A stretch of DNA of 64,000 nt from Sclerotinia nivalis. Its lineage: Eukaryota > Ascomycota > Leotiomycetes > Helotiales > Sclerotiniaceae. The notes under the pieces are model-generated. The model had not been told where the DNA came from. It made no database searches and saw only the letters and a list, made by a program, of their open reading frames with translations. Position numbers and translations under genes: made by a program. Within the stretch, counting starts at the first letter, position 1; every line of letters starts with the position of its first letter. Shown one piece after another: positions 25,208-36,977 of the stretch. The stretch lies in contig JAPEIS010000002.1 in NCBI GenBank assembly GCA_029531795.1, positions 3,224,001 through 3,288,000 of the forward strand. The letters are read 5' to 3'.

Positions 25208-26728
25208 TCAAATCCAATTTGATAGCTTTGCCGTGGTAACACCATAATTCTGAAGTGATGGGTGCACACTACCCAGTCTTGCTTCCAGCCAAATAGCAAT
25301 TTCCATCCAATTTATAATGGAGAAATCAGAACGGTATTCCTCCAACAGCTTCTCGACTTTACTTCTTTGAGAAACATCCTTGGTAGCCACCCAAGCACTC
25401 GTAAGAACCAATGGCATGGCAGATGACCCTAATGGTCTGTATTGAAGAGCATCTTCCGCGAGGGAAATGGTTTCGTCAAAGTATGCTATCGATTCCGGAA
25501 GCAAAGAAGTATGATCATGTGGAAAGGCACGAAGTAAAGTATTCAGGATGTTGGTGAATGCAAGTATAAGACTATACGCGGCTTAGAAGCGAGAATGTAG
25601 TGTTTTGGTATGAGGGGCTCGACCGAGATTTTCTAGGGAATGCCGCATAGTTGAAAGGTCGATTTTCATTTGATGATAAGTAGATTTTATTGCAGGCAGG
25701 TGTATCTCTGGATTTCTCAGGTACTCCGGGACTTTAGCTAAAACCTGTAGTTTTAGGCTTTGAATCTGGATGGCATTATCTCGAGCTTCTGTTAATTTTC
25801 CTAGTCTAGGGGTCCATTGGAGCTTGGGATTCCTGATGCTTTCCGTAATCTGCAATAGGTCGTGAGCCAATCTATTCACGACATTTTTGTTCGAATCTGG
25901 GTATTCATACCAGAGGAACGCACAAGGTCACTAGTAGTTCGCTTTCAAAATTACCTTTCCAGCCTTGCTCCGCACCTGCATTCAACAAATATATCAACAT
26001 TTCCCCATGATTAGTATTTTCATCACTCTGAGCCATCCACAACTAGTCGAATATCAGTTTATCATTCTCCACATTACAAATGTTTACTGACCTGGCAAAT
26101 CATCATTAAATAAAACGCACACATAGTATTTGCCGAGTTAGCCTCTTTCGGATCATTTAACGCGACCCTCAAAGCTTTCAATCCTTTTCCATAACTCTCA
26201 AGTGTCTCTACCGATTTTTCTCCCGAGTATATCGATACATAGGATGTCGCAATAGCATTAACCGAAGCATCAAGCGCCGCGCTAGTCCCAAGACGCCGAG
26301 GGATCTCTGTGAGAAAATTCCCATATACCCCCATGTCATAACGGGTATCTTTTACTTCCAGCACGGATATAAATGCTCCTGTTACTGCAGTAGTCTTGTT
26401 ACTTGGGATCCGCGCTATTTGTTTATTACCATTGATGCTGTGGTCCTCTGAACGAGGTTTCTGATTCATCGTAGTGGATCTACTCCTAACGGGCTTGGAG
26501 GCCGAGGTAGAATTATCGGATACGAATTTATAGCGCTTCATCCCGCTACCTATGCATGGAATTGAGAGCCGAATACATCTCGAGCATAATGGTTGGATTT
26601 GATCACACTATTTATCATTAGAATTATTAATTATTAGTTCATCAAGCGAGGTTTGGAGTAAATGAATGAACCTTTTTCTTCTGTTTGCGACATGCTTCGC
26701 ATCCTCGACCTGATGGTACGCCGGGCAT
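25208..26728 (-). CDS. Zn2Cys6 transcription factor, C-terminus possibly truncated
   Basis: Fungal binuclear zinc-cluster regulator. ATG at 26728 starts MPGVPSGRGCEACRKQKKK; a 64-bp intron then joins CDQIQPLCSRC, completing the six-cysteine DNA-binding cluster. Exons: 26672-26728, 26092-26607, 25955-26042, 25896 downward; introns of 49 and 58 bp keep frame. The rest resembles the fungal-specific domain of PF11951-type regulators (NFLTEIPRRLGTSAALD, YGKGLKALRVAL). Odd point: TAA at 25583-25585 lies in frame between TLHSRF and AAYSLILAFTNI, which continues convincingly to TGA at 25208. Either a nonsense mutation removes ~125 residues, or a 42-bp intron with weak signals (GTCGAG..AAG) is used. 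It may have controlled the neighbouring P450/oxygenase genes. Confidence 0.8.
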
Positions 26729-26969
26729 TGCGTAGGGTTGGGAGCGCAGCGCTACATATGACTTATTTGGGAAAAATTGAAATTTTTGCGATATGCGTTG
26801 GATGAATGAAATGCATCTGGGTGGTCGTTGAAATTGATGCGGAGATTTGGATGTGAGATTGGAAGCGACAGGGCTTAGCGGGGCCAGTTTATGTGGGGTT
26901 TAAAATCGCCAAGGTACGAGCGGCACGTAGCGACTAATTGGGAAGTGATATGACATAATGCAACATGTA

Positions 26970-27147
26970 TGTCAGGAATTATGCTGAATAAGCATGCTGA
27001 GTAAGCAAACTCTATATAGACCAGATCAGAGTTTTCACATATACATATACACATATATAGTATTATTATTGATCTCTTTAATATAATACCTTTCCAATTG
27101 AGTTGATAAGATTCCACTGTGTTAATACTGTTGCTCTAACCCTGACA
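26970..27147. mobile_element. Short TG..CA insertion, family E, copy 1 (178 bp)
   Basis: Begins TGTCAGGAATTATGC and ends GCTCTAACCCTGACA, with perfect 5-bp duplication atgta outside both ends (26965-26969, 27148-27152). The reverse complement matches 37344-37504. It lies between the divergent Zn2Cys6 and tubby-like genes, 242 bp upstream of the former's ATG. TG..CA ends plus a 5-bp duplication fit a very small solo LTR; non-autonomous DNA elements usually show other duplication sizes. Confidence 0.85.
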
Positions 27148-27396
27148 ATGTAGATCATTTAGATGTCTCGTCAAGCTGAATCATTGGAGACGTCAAAGTA
27201 AGCTTAGTTGGATTTTTTATGATTTAGGAAAGGATCGGATCGGATACGGGGAGAAAGTGCGATATTGTAAGATTACCTTAAGGGATAGTTGGTACTGAAA
27301 ATCTTTATTGGAAGGGTGGGATGCATATGCATGTGAACACAGCCTTATCAGCCGTTTATGTCGTTCGACGTCACGCGGATGATGTGAGAATTATGA

Positions 27397-27406
27397 TATA
27401 TATAAG
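27397..27406 (+). promoter_or_regulatory. TATA box of the tubby-like gene
   Basis: TATATATAAG 105 bp upstream of the ATG at 27511, in an otherwise normal promoter. Spacing fits a TATA-directed start with a short leader. Confidence 0.55.
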
Positions 27407-27510
27407 AATGCAGGATCTACAATTAATATTTAATATTTCCAAGATAAATTCATCAATCTTCTCAAATAACATCTAAGATTACAACACAAAATTCCCAACC
27501 TCCACGTACA

Positions 27511-28338
27511 ATGGCTACAACAACAACAACAACAACAACAACCACCAACTCCTCAACACCTCTCCAATCCTCCAACCCCCCAACCTCATCCCTATCCCCC
27601 CACCAAAGCCTCTCCGTAGACTTCTCCTGGAAAAACTTCAAATCCCTCATCTCAACCCGCGACACCAGCCCCCCACAACCCCTCTACTCCATATCCTACA
27701 AATCCCTCAAACCTCATCTCGTATTCAAATCCGCAATCGACGATTCTACATTCGGTACTGGTACTATTCATGCCGTATCCATCGATGCGGATTGCGAGGT
27801 ACGCGGACGAAGGATTAAGATTAAAGCTCTGAAGAGGTGGAGGACGGAGTATGCGCATTTATCTTATACGTTTAATTCTTCCTCCTCTTTTCCATCGTCC
27901 ACGGACCCCAACATCGAAACCAATACCTCCACCTCCACCTCAAATCTAGATAACCAACAACAACAACAACAACAACAACAACCAGTAAAAATGACATGGA
28001 CCAGCAGCAGCGGTTGGAAAACCTGGGATTTCATCTGTCTGGACGCATCACAGATGCCCGTTGCGAAATTCTCCGCCAATACTCTGTCGCTGAGAAATGT
28101 AGGATGTATTGAGTTTTTGGGGAAAGAGGCGATGGGGAATGAGGGGTTTAGAGAGGAAATTGTGGTGGTGGGGTTGACGTTGATGTATACGATGTTTTTG
28201 AGAATGACTAGTGTGCTGTCGTTGGTTGGGGCGGTTTTTGCGAGGCCGGGGTGGAGGGAGGAGGGGAGGGGAGAGGAGAGGGAGACGGGGAAGGGGAAGG
28301 GGAAGGGGAAGGGGAAGGGGCAGGGGCATGGGGAGTAG
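27511..28338 (+). CDS. Tubby/LURP-like conserved fungal protein
   Basis: A single-exon frame of 275 residues from a true ATG with a TATA box 105 bp upstream. After a Thr-run (ACA microsatellite, residues 3-12) and a Ser/Pro linker comes a beta-rich region (SISYKSLKPHLVFKSAID, then GRRIKIKALKRWRTEYAHLSYTF), a Gln-run (~150-158), then WKTWDFICLDASQMPVAKF. This layout resembles ascomycete proteins with a tubby-C/LURP-one-like fold, which bind membranes or lipids in some cases; the assignment is by sequence feel only. Near the end a hydrophobic helix (VVVGLTLMYTMFLRM) precedes a Lys-Gly tail from a GGGAAG repeat. Biological role unknown. Confidence 0.78.
   Translation: MATTTTTTTTTTNSSTPLQSSNPPTSSLSPHQSLSVDFSWKNFKSLISTRDTSPPQPLYSISYKSLKPHLVFKSAIDDSTFGTGTIHAVSIDADCEVRGRRIKIKALKRWRTEYAHLSYTFNSSSSFPSSTDPNIETNTSTSTSNLDNQQQQQQQQQPVKMTWTSSSGWKTWDFICLDASQMPVAKFSANTLSLRNVGCIEFLGKEAMGNEGFREEIVVVGLTLMYTMFLRMTSVLSLVGAVFARPGWREEGRGEERETGKGKGKGKGKGQGHGE
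28283..28326 (+). repeat. GGGAAG hexamer repeat at the 3' end of the tubby-like gene
   Basis: Tandem GGGAAG/GGGGAA units encode alternating Lys-Gly in the last residues of the protein, just before the stop at 28336-28338. Confidence 0.85.
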
Positions 28339-28478
28339 GTGGAGGGGTGTAGAAGATGCAAGCTGAAACATTTGTGATACCAGGTTTTTGTACTTTAGTG
28401 TTAGATGGAGTCGGGTTTATGTAGAGACTTTTTATCATTGATCCATTCCCAACATAGGGAATTCATTGAACATTACAT

Positions 28479-30877
28479 TCATCCCTTTCTCACCCATCTC
28501 AAACCAGCTTTCTCGGGCTTCATCATCTGCAACAAAAGTACCATCGCACTATCATCGACTAATCCCTGTACTCTTTTCTCAGTTGCTTCTTGCGCTTCGC
28601 CTGCCTCTCGCACAATTTCCGCTCTGTGATTCTGGAATAGTCCCACCATGGCAGCTACAAATTCCACCTGGCCAAATTTCTTACCAGGACATCCTCGAGG
28701 TCCGTCGGACCACTGCAAGAACTGGGGTCAGTAGATGTCTATCAATGAAGGGATTTGAGGGTATGTGAGAAAAACGAGAAGCTTGAAGTAGGATTAGACA
28801 ATAAGGAGGACGCATAAGGAAGGTCGAATCAGATTCTCAGACTTGAGGCGCAGAAATAGTCATTCAGAAAAGATATATAGTGAATGAAGAAACTATCACG
28901 AGATAGTATGATCACAGAGCACGTTGAAGGGATCGGGGAGAAGATGGTTATATTGAAGTGGTAGAGTTAAATGTGTGATTGAATGAGAACTGTATTGAAT
29001 GACTTGCCCTCGATCTTAAGGATCGAGGGCGGTATATATAGACTAAATGGAAGCTATCTAGCCGACGAGATACGTCAATTAGGCTAGGCTTCGATCTGTA
29101 GCATATCAGGAGAGGGTTGACGATCGTATGAATCGACAATGTCTAGAAGGGCCTGGTAGCTAATGAGAAAGGGTATGATGAATGGGGAGGATGTGGTGAT
29201 CGTAGATCACCAGTCATGTGATTATGTATCATGTGATTACACGTGACAGAAACATACTGGCATGAATGAGCCTCTTGGTGGTGTCCGTAGTCCTTCTGTA
29301 ATTCCACCACTTTGGTGATTTGGGGAGTTCTCAATCCATCGTGAAGGGCGCCATAGGAGTCGATCGGAACCCCAGTATCGGGGATGGCATTGTATACCAA
29401 GCAAATTGGTCAGGATCATTGTATCTGGTGGTAGATGAATCTGATTAGAGCGATACGTGAGGGTGCGCGGGAGGCTTCCTGTCGACTTTGTGAATGTCAA
29501 TAGGGGGTGGTAAAGACGGAGTGTCTCTAACTGTGGTCATACTTGTCAGTGTATAAAACAATAACTATAGAAACCTTACTTACCATGACAGCCATACATC
29601 GATTTAGTTTAGGAAACGATTCTTCATAATTTCATGCAGCAGAATCTGGATTCGAGGACACCGCATTGATCTTCTCGGAGAGCCATTCTTGCACATCTGG
29701 GTGAGCAGCAAGTAGATTGATGGCATAGCAAAGCGTAATGGAGATTGTATCGTGTCCAGCGAAGTTAAAAACGAACATATTTCCGAATATCTCCTGTTCC
29801 GTTAAAACGTATTGCTTGCGTCCGAGATTGGAGTCATCTGTTATAGAGTGGGAATTGGATTGCGAGGCATGGATGAGGGATTTCATCAAATTAGGTTTTG
29901 ACTGCTTGCCTGCAGCGATGAGTTCTCTTTCTTCTTGTACCATCTCTGTCACGTATGCCTTGAATTCGACAGTAGCTTGAGCAACGTCTTGCCATGATTT
30001 AGGGAGATAGCGTTTCCATTTTAGGAGGAATGCAGGTCCAGTTATCAAGATTGGAATTGCATTTCCAACGATTAGGCTTAATGATTCTTTGTAACTCATT
30101 GAATGGTTAGGACCATTATCTAGTTCTGATGAAGTCTCGAAAGGATATTCAGAGAAAATGTTTTGGCATCTTCGGCTGTATTTTGAGTGACAGATTCTCC
30201 ATGACTCGTCCAGTAATGCACCATTTCTTGGGTTTGTCGAAGCGCTTCTTACCATACCAGTTTGTTGGTTTGTTCATTGCTGAATGGCGGTCCTGTTGCC
30301 CTTTTGTGTCGAGGCCAATCTTCAACTGCTACCTATATTCATCGTAGGCATTTTAGTAGTTGGCTTGATCTGAGTAGTATGTACTAACAGTAGAGATATT
30401 AGGTCCAAACACATTAAGCATCTCTGGCACAAGTCAGCAAGAGCTCTAGTAACAGTGTTCCCGCGGAGTAAAAAGCTCACCAAGTACCTCCCTCGGTCTC
30501 TTGAATTAATTTCGTCTCAGCAATAGCTCAGTCAACATATCTGCATCACACATATACAGAATATTCTTATCTGGAGTAATCATAATAAAGGCATCTCAAA
30601 TCTCTAAATTAATCTGGGCTTTATCTTTGAATTCCCACGCCCTCCGACCAAATCTGATGAGTGGCCATGAGCGAGTAAAATTAAATCTTTGAAAGACGGG
30701 CACAATCATGTCTGCAAGTAACATCCATATTGGATTTTGAGGACTAAGTGGAAGGATGATGACGGGCACCCCGATCTTTTTGGCCGAGATGTAGTTTTGG
30801 TGTAGTTTGTGCAAGTTCCTTATACCCAATGTAAGGGGTAGGAGGAGTAAGAGCGTGATTGTTGATCGCCAGAACAT
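28479..30877 (-). pseudogene. Cytochrome P450 pseudogene with solo LTR in an intron
   Basis: Microsomal fungal P450: ATG at 30877 with a membrane helix (TLLLLLPLTLGI), I-helix FNFAGHDT, ExxR as ETLRLYHPLL, and haem loop WSDGPRGCPGKKF. Coding similarity runs through four in-frame interruptions: TGA 30596-30598 before DAFIMITPDKN, TAA 30506-30508 before FKRP, TAA 30249-30251 in KLVW-EALRQTQ, TGA 29632-29634 before NYEESFPKL. A frame change also occurs near 30,130. The last intron runs 29257-28713 (donor GTATGT, acceptor TTGCAG) and joins GSFMP to WSDGPRG; a 355-bp solo LTR sits nine bases inside it. Splicing could tolerate the LTR, but the stops indicate loss of function. Gene finders may hide the damage with false introns, for example a GTAAGA donor near 30,250. 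Confidence 0.85.
28894..29248 (+). repeat. Solo LTR, family C, copy 1 (in P450 intron)
   Basis: 355 bp from TATCACGAGATAG (RIP-type change of TGTCACG) to TACACGTGACA, with perfect duplication gaaac at 28889-28893 and 29249-29253. Matches 47213-47571. Inside, 29007-29029 is a perfect palindrome (nine-base arms CCCTCGATC, loop TTAAG), directly followed by TATATATA at 29033-29040, probably the LTR promoter's TATA box on the plus strand. Confidence 0.92.
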
Positions 30878-32585
30878 TTTCCCCGATTTAAATTGATGTA
30901 TTTAAATATTACTCATGAGTGTGGATGTAAGATTTATTATGAGAGACTGTAGTATTTACGCATTGTGGTTCTATGGGTAGAGATGGCCAGGCATGCAAAA
31001 TTCCATGGCCACCACGTGTTGGTTGGTGAATTGTGAGACAGACCAAACTACCGATTGGTTAGAGTAAGGTAATGTGCCACTGTTGCCAAGTACATAAACG
31101 GTGTCTGTTACCAGTCAAAATCGAGGTTCTAAATGACAAACGTCTTGGACGAGAATGGAAGATGACAACGTTCAAGTGATGGGTGGCTATGCTAAGAAAG
31201 CTACTCCGGGAGCTAGTGCGGTGAGTCCCTGCGTAAGCGTGCCTACCTAGTATGTTTCCATCACAACCCTCTCTCATTTCTTTTCCTCGGCGCTCTTACA
31301 AAAAAGCACCATCCACTCTGCAATAACTTCTCTGATTCGCCAAACCCGACCGCCTCGCCATTATCTAGATCTAAAATCTATCAAAATATACAATAATAAT
31401 CAATCGATGAGCGATGCAGATGAGAAAGTGCTTGCATCTACTACACTATTAAGACATCAGTTGTCGCATCCACGACACTCATGGCGTGTCCAAGAACCAT
31501 AACCTTAAAGCGAGACAATACACATGCCAAAAAAGCAAGTTGCCTTCCATCAAACTTCATCCACCTGAAATTGCTGCGTTCACACTTTTGGAGGCTGTTC
31601 GTTTTTCCGGTTCGCTTTTTGGTCTTCTTGCGCCGCATTTATTCGTTTTTGTAGTAGATGGTCTCATTGCAGTTGTCGAGGTTCAAGGATGGACCTCAAG
31701 GTTCCTGAAAACATTTAGGATCCCGAGAGATGATAGTTTGAGGCCTCCATAGCTCGGTAAGCAACATATTCTGGAATATCCACGCCATCGATGAGGATAT
31801 CATCAGAGAACAAGCCGCGCCAACGCAAGTGACGATTTACCACCGCATTTTTTGCAGCCGCGTCTATCCTTCGCTCTGCAATGATTGTCACAATTCGTCA
31901 ACTCCTGGGCTGATCTGGTGTCGATGGCAGTGAAGCTAGAGGAAAATTGAGGGCGAACTCTTCATTGCGGTACTTTTGTTAAGCCACTTCAGTACCAGCC
32001 AAGGTAGAACCATAGATGACCGGTTCCTAATCGGATAACTCTGGGAAAGATCTACAGTGGGCTTGACATTTTCATGAATTTAGCCATAATACATATCTGG
32101 AGACCGCTGCCAACACTAGAGTCGTCGTCATCAGTCTTACGGCATTTGTTTTCAGGGCACATTTGTTTTCACCCTTCTTTCCATTTGGTCGGGTCACGAA
32201 ATATGACCCGTTGAATACTGCATTCCGAAAGAGACAGTGATCGATCGTTCCGCGTTATAGTTGGCGAAGTGTGCTGTTACGATTCACACGGAATGATTCA
32301 ATGTATATTGCTGTAGGTACATATAGAAGCTTGTTCATTAAAGGTAATTCGAGCATAGTAAAATTCTCGCCAATTAGTGAGTGCCGTTCCAGTCAAAAAG
32401 CTGCAAGCCGACTGAACCTTCTTTCACACAGTGTGCTTTTTTAAATACAAAGATCGCCAGAAAAACATAATATCACGTTGAGGACTACACGGTTAAGGAA
32501 AATCTCGCGTCGTATTAAGCTTCAAATTTGTAGCTAGGAACTAAGACTCATACTGATCGACTCATACTGATAGACTGTCCATTCT
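30878..32585. other. Intergenic, no recognisable gene
   Basis: 1.7 kb between the P450 relic and the oxygenase 3' end. Only short frames (for example 31486-31752) without family resemblance. No repeats noticed. Confidence 0.5.
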
Positions 32586-33613
32586 TCAACCCCAAAACAC
32601 CAACTTCGTCTTTTCGCCTTCGTTCAATGGCGGCAACACTCCGAGAAAGCTTGACATAGCCAAACGGCGAACCCCTGTGCCAGACGAAACTGGATGCACT
32701 TTGTGCATATTACGAGAGTTGAAGAGGTACAGATCACCAATGTGAGGTTGAAAATCTAATCGCTTACGACCGTCAACAAGGCCCGCAGAGTATCCATAAC
32801 TCTGTGGGTCACGGAAGGCCAATGCTTCCGGGGACCACTGCAAATCGTACACGGTAGTTCCTCCACTATTGCCCGGCGGTGGAGTCACGCATAAATTGAC
32901 AGCAACTTGATTTGTCACTCTACTGATTGACCACGATTCCGTCCGAGTGTCGTAAGGTGCCCAATCGCAGTGAACTGGTGTTCCGTTGTTGATCACTCGA
33001 TAAATGCCGGCAAAGTAAGACTGCGTGGCAGAAGTACCATTCGTCGTCTCGTCCTCTAGTACCTCTGTGGCTAGCATGACTTCCCAGTCGTCTGGAGCAA
33101 TTGATTTGATAAAGTCAAAGACTTTGGCAAACGCATCAACGCCAACTTCTGCGGCCAATCTACCATGCGAATCACCCAGCTCACGTACTGCCTGGAAGTA
33201 TTGCTGTTTCTCTATATCTCTAGTCAGCTACTGTGGAGTCTACATTTCTCATCACGAAAGAAATTTCGTAGGGACTGAATAAGAGATTACGTACCATTTC
33301 CAGATCTATTTTTCAGGTCATCCTCGCTCTGTGCTTGGAACTCAAACTGAGCAATGCCCACTTTAGCCAACTTTGGGCCAGTAGCATGCAAATATGGTGT
33401 GAGTCTTGGCTCCAAAGCATTGGTGAGCTTAGAGCAGTCCTCCTGGGAAAGAAACTCAGGCTCATGAAGGAGAGGAGTTCTACCTTCCAGGAGATCGAGG
33501 AATGCTTTCTCTGTAGCACGAATTGGTTTTGTGGTCTTCCATTTGGATTCAATGACTGAATTTACTTTGGAAACATGACGGGAGTCCTCTGCGATGTTGC
33601 GCGCTGTCATCAT
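32586..33613 (-). CDS. 2-oxoglutarate/Fe(II)-dependent oxygenase
   Basis: Two exons (33295-33613, 32586-33217; 77-bp intron, donor GTACGT) give 316 residues. Start MMTARN has two adjacent ATGs (33613, 33610). The C-terminal jelly-roll carries the iron triad: HCD at ~189-191 (PVHCDWAPYD) and a distal His at ~278 or 281 (MHKVHPV), followed by RRLAMSSF, whose Arg would bind 2-oxoglutarate. Both exons are intact. Enzymes of this type hydroxylate or desaturate small molecules or residues; the substrate cannot be read from sequence. Its neighbours are a dead P450, a Zn2Cys6 regulator and a dead aminotransferase, suggesting a former metabolite locus. Confidence 0.85.
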
Positions 33614-35771
33614 GACTCAAGGTTTCGGCTAAAATGTTAAGAATCGATTTTGTTCTTTCGTATAAACTAAGGTAGGGAAGATATCCTATACACAGTATAC
33701 CTCTCAAATGGGAGTTACGGCCATATAAATACAGCAACGCATGCACCTTGCACAACTCAAAGGTATGCTCTTAATAAGTCTTTGATGCATATCCCCCTTT
33801 ATACATTGGACAAAAGCATTCCATCCTGTTTCACCTCGTCCATCAACCTGTGGCCTATTGATTGATTGGGCGTACAAATCCACTAATGGTACCCGAGTGG
33901 TTAAATGAAATAGATTTTTCCAATAGGATATGTTATTGGCTGATGGAGGTTTATTAACATCATTACACACAACCATCTCAAATATTGATATGATGTACGA
34001 ATGTACAGTCCTGGCAGACATCACATATGATTATTGGCATTATGCATGGTTTCCTCGTATAGGGAACCACAACACGACGGACCCAATTAGTGAAGAATTT
34101 ACGACATGCAGGTATGGACCTTTCCAGCCCTATTGATTGATGGATTTAGCTGACACATGGCAGCCATTATATCATCCAATAGCCATTGAAATGATTCTAG
34201 GGGACGTTCCAGCTAATACAAGACTGCAATTGACGATCATCCTAAAAATGCACCATCAAATCATGTTACATTTGGATACTTTCCGCAAATTCATCGATGG
34301 AGGACAATTAAACTTTACTGCTTGTGTCTCAAACATATGTCGGTGACAAAAGAAAATGACACAACAGTTCTCGAGGATGCACAGGCACAGCCCACTGTGA
34401 TGTTTCCTGTTCACAACATATTTCGGATAATTTCTGTCACTACATACAGATCTTTTTAAGTTGATATCGGGAAATAGTTCGAAACTATGGGTTACACAAA
34501 AGCCCAGACTATGTGGCTATTCTTATTTATGCTTATGGGAGTCCAAGACATCTGAGAAAAATCGAAACAAAAGTATGGCTCCACAGGCACATCATAGCCG
34601 AGTCATGGAAACTATGCCACTCTCACCGATTCGGTGCATACACTTTTGGTCTCAGCATCAGTGATGTTTTGGGCACTTCCATGCAAGGTGCTGTGTAATT
34701 TCTATGTTCGGACTGGGATTAACTCAATGATCTCGCAAGAATTTTCGGGATTATGGATGCGAGTTACCCTGGGTTATGAACACCTTGAGAAGGATGATAC
34801 TCCAGCACTAAAACCTCTATTCGACGACAAACTTACTTACAGGAGAAAGACAATCTTTCTTCTTCACTTGTAAGGGATTTCTGTTAAAGAAGAAACTGAG
34901 TCTAGAGTTCTGGTTTCAATCGCTTCATGCAAAGCAAGTGATTCGTGGTCGCGATACCGGCATTTAACATAGTTGGTGGCGTACCTGAGCTTCTGAATCC
35001 AGCTTACTCAATTGACATATTGCAGGACATTGTACTACGATCTAATTAACCAATATTCCGATCTCTGCAGAGGACTTGCAGATATCTCGGCGATTATTTT
35101 CTGCTGTGGCTTTCGTTGAAGACGAGGGAAGTAATACCAAAAAGTCATCACAGATTGCCCTTTAAACAGAAGAAATTGCAGTCAAGATGAAATCGACCCG
35201 AACAATATGCATCCCCACCAAGCATACACAGTCCCGTACCAGCGCAACTGCAATCACATCAAGTATTTATTTGATTGCGTGCTCTCGGTACAAGTCATTC
35301 CCTAGGTCCGCTGTTAATCCAGAGGGATATTTCACTGGCCGTCATGCAACAGCTTTCTTCTTCACAAAGAAGTTGAGTGGCGAACATATTTCGCAAGCGA
35401 GGCTTCCATCATAATTCGGGCTCGCAAATCTACCATTACGCACATCGAACAAGGGTTCTAGCAGTACAGATTAGACTTTTGAGTTAGGCAAGAAATCCTC
35501 CGAGACAACGAGTCGGTATTCCGATAATTCGTAATGGTTGATAAGAATAACAGAAAAAAATAGCACAAAGTATGCGTCCTTTGACATTTAGTTAGGTTAT
35601 AACCACACCACGATGTCGACCAGGACCTGTTATAACTTAGATTCCTTCAACGTGAGGTTTTTTCTCTATGGTGGCGCTAGCCTTTACAGCCAAATGACTC
35701 CCAAGTTCCCATATAACAATATGCTCATCAATTTTTGGCGCCCCAAGCACCCCGCTTCCAGGCTTAATTTG
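33614..35771. other. Gene-poor stretch, possible decayed sequence
   Basis: 2.2 kb with many short plus-strand frames (33930-34346, 34461-34873, 35187-35414) and no recognisable family. The run of medium-length frames in shifting phase hints at an old broken gene, but I cannot name one. Confidence 0.4.
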
Positions 35772-36977
35772 CTAGTCCAGACTACTGGATATCTTGGTCA
35801 GAGTCGGCCTCAGAACTCTCTTCATCCGAACGAGCGCCTCTATCATAACCTCTTGCTTCACATCGAACGTGAAATCTTGCTCAACCAAATTCGCCGTAAG
35901 CTTCCATGTACATCCTCCTGTTGATATCAGAACGCCTTCATTTCGAATAATGACCAGCGCTGCCATTTCTTCTTCCCGAATCTTATAGAAGATCATGTTT
36001 TAGTTACAATATCTTCTGAGAGAAGTCGAGATGTATCCCAACAGAGATATCCCAGCAGATGAAATGTTACAAGAGATTCGCTTTTGACCAGAACTTCGGT
36101 ATTGAAGCGTGAGCAATGAGTAGTTGGTCATTCACCTTTGCATTTCCTGCTACTTTGATAAATATCATAATTCCAGCTTTTACTGGAATATACTCTATAT
36201 TAACTTCTTTCGGGGTAAATGTCAATAGCGCATATGGATTTTTTGATACTTCCGAGTAGCCTCTGTAAGAGCGGGAAGTTACGGCGACGTAAGAAATGCG
36301 GACATGGATAAGCTTCTGGGTACTGAAAGTTGCTAAACGCTTGAATTTGATAATCGATAGAGTATAGTTTATTTGCTGGTGACATTAGACATACCTGACC
36401 ACTCCATAAGTTAGCTGTCCTGTTCGTACGAGCAAGATAGTTGTAGGGAAAGGGTCAGCTTACCACTCTCATACCCGCACAACCCAAATCTTTACCTGGA
36501 CTTCACATGACATGGACTCCACTCCGATCAGTCCCATTTCCATGCTCTACCAAAACTTAAAGCGGACGTGAAAGGCTTCTCAGGATCAGTGGTGGATGTC
36601 GACAGAGCATGACGATCGCACCATCAATACATTCAAAAGTCATGGTGTTGCAGCATGTTGGTGATGGAATTAGAAGAAGGGTGCTGGGTGCATGGAGTTT
36701 TGCGAAAATATCGAAGATTCCTGATTTGCACTTTTCGATAGTTTAATTCAGCGAAGTCTCGGAGAGTAAAATACGCCAGTCATAACCGAAAGTGCGGAAG
36801 CGGATTTGTAGGTGGAAGATACGGATACCAATGGCAAACCGGAGCAAATGTCATGATAATATCTCCTTCATCACATATATTGCACATTAGTGAATCAAGA
36901 ATGTTTGCACCACTCTGTGCCCGTCGATATATGATCTTCTTGGTACTCTCGAGCTCGTTATCATTGCTTTGAGGCAC
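35772..36977 (-). pseudogene. ACC-synthase-like PLP aminotransferase, decayed fragments
   Basis: Minus-strand pieces resemble fungal 1-aminocyclopropane-1-carboxylate-synthase-like fold-type I aminotransferases. Piece 36780-36977 has ILDSLMCNICDEGDIIMTFAPV, matching the block before the substrate pocket (normally a GD.(I/V)L.P.PYY run). A frame at ~36,100-36,320 has NIEYIPVKAGIMIFIKVAG, like the Y.P..AG.....L block. Piece 35772-35996 has EEEMAALVIIRNEGVLISTGG and a helical EALVRMKRVL end, like the C-terminal domain. The PLP-lysine segment was not found between them and several stops intervene. Identification rests on short motifs. Confidence 0.5.

Noticed and set aside
28048..28438. Minus-strand Pro/Leu- or Ser/Pro-rich frames at the tubby-like 3' end
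   Set aside because: Shadows of the GGGAAG repeat with no start context or family resemblance.
32277..32400. TGTTACGATTCACACGG, similar to the start of the element A LTR
   Set aside because: Similarity ends after about ten bases and no matching right end or target duplication was found.
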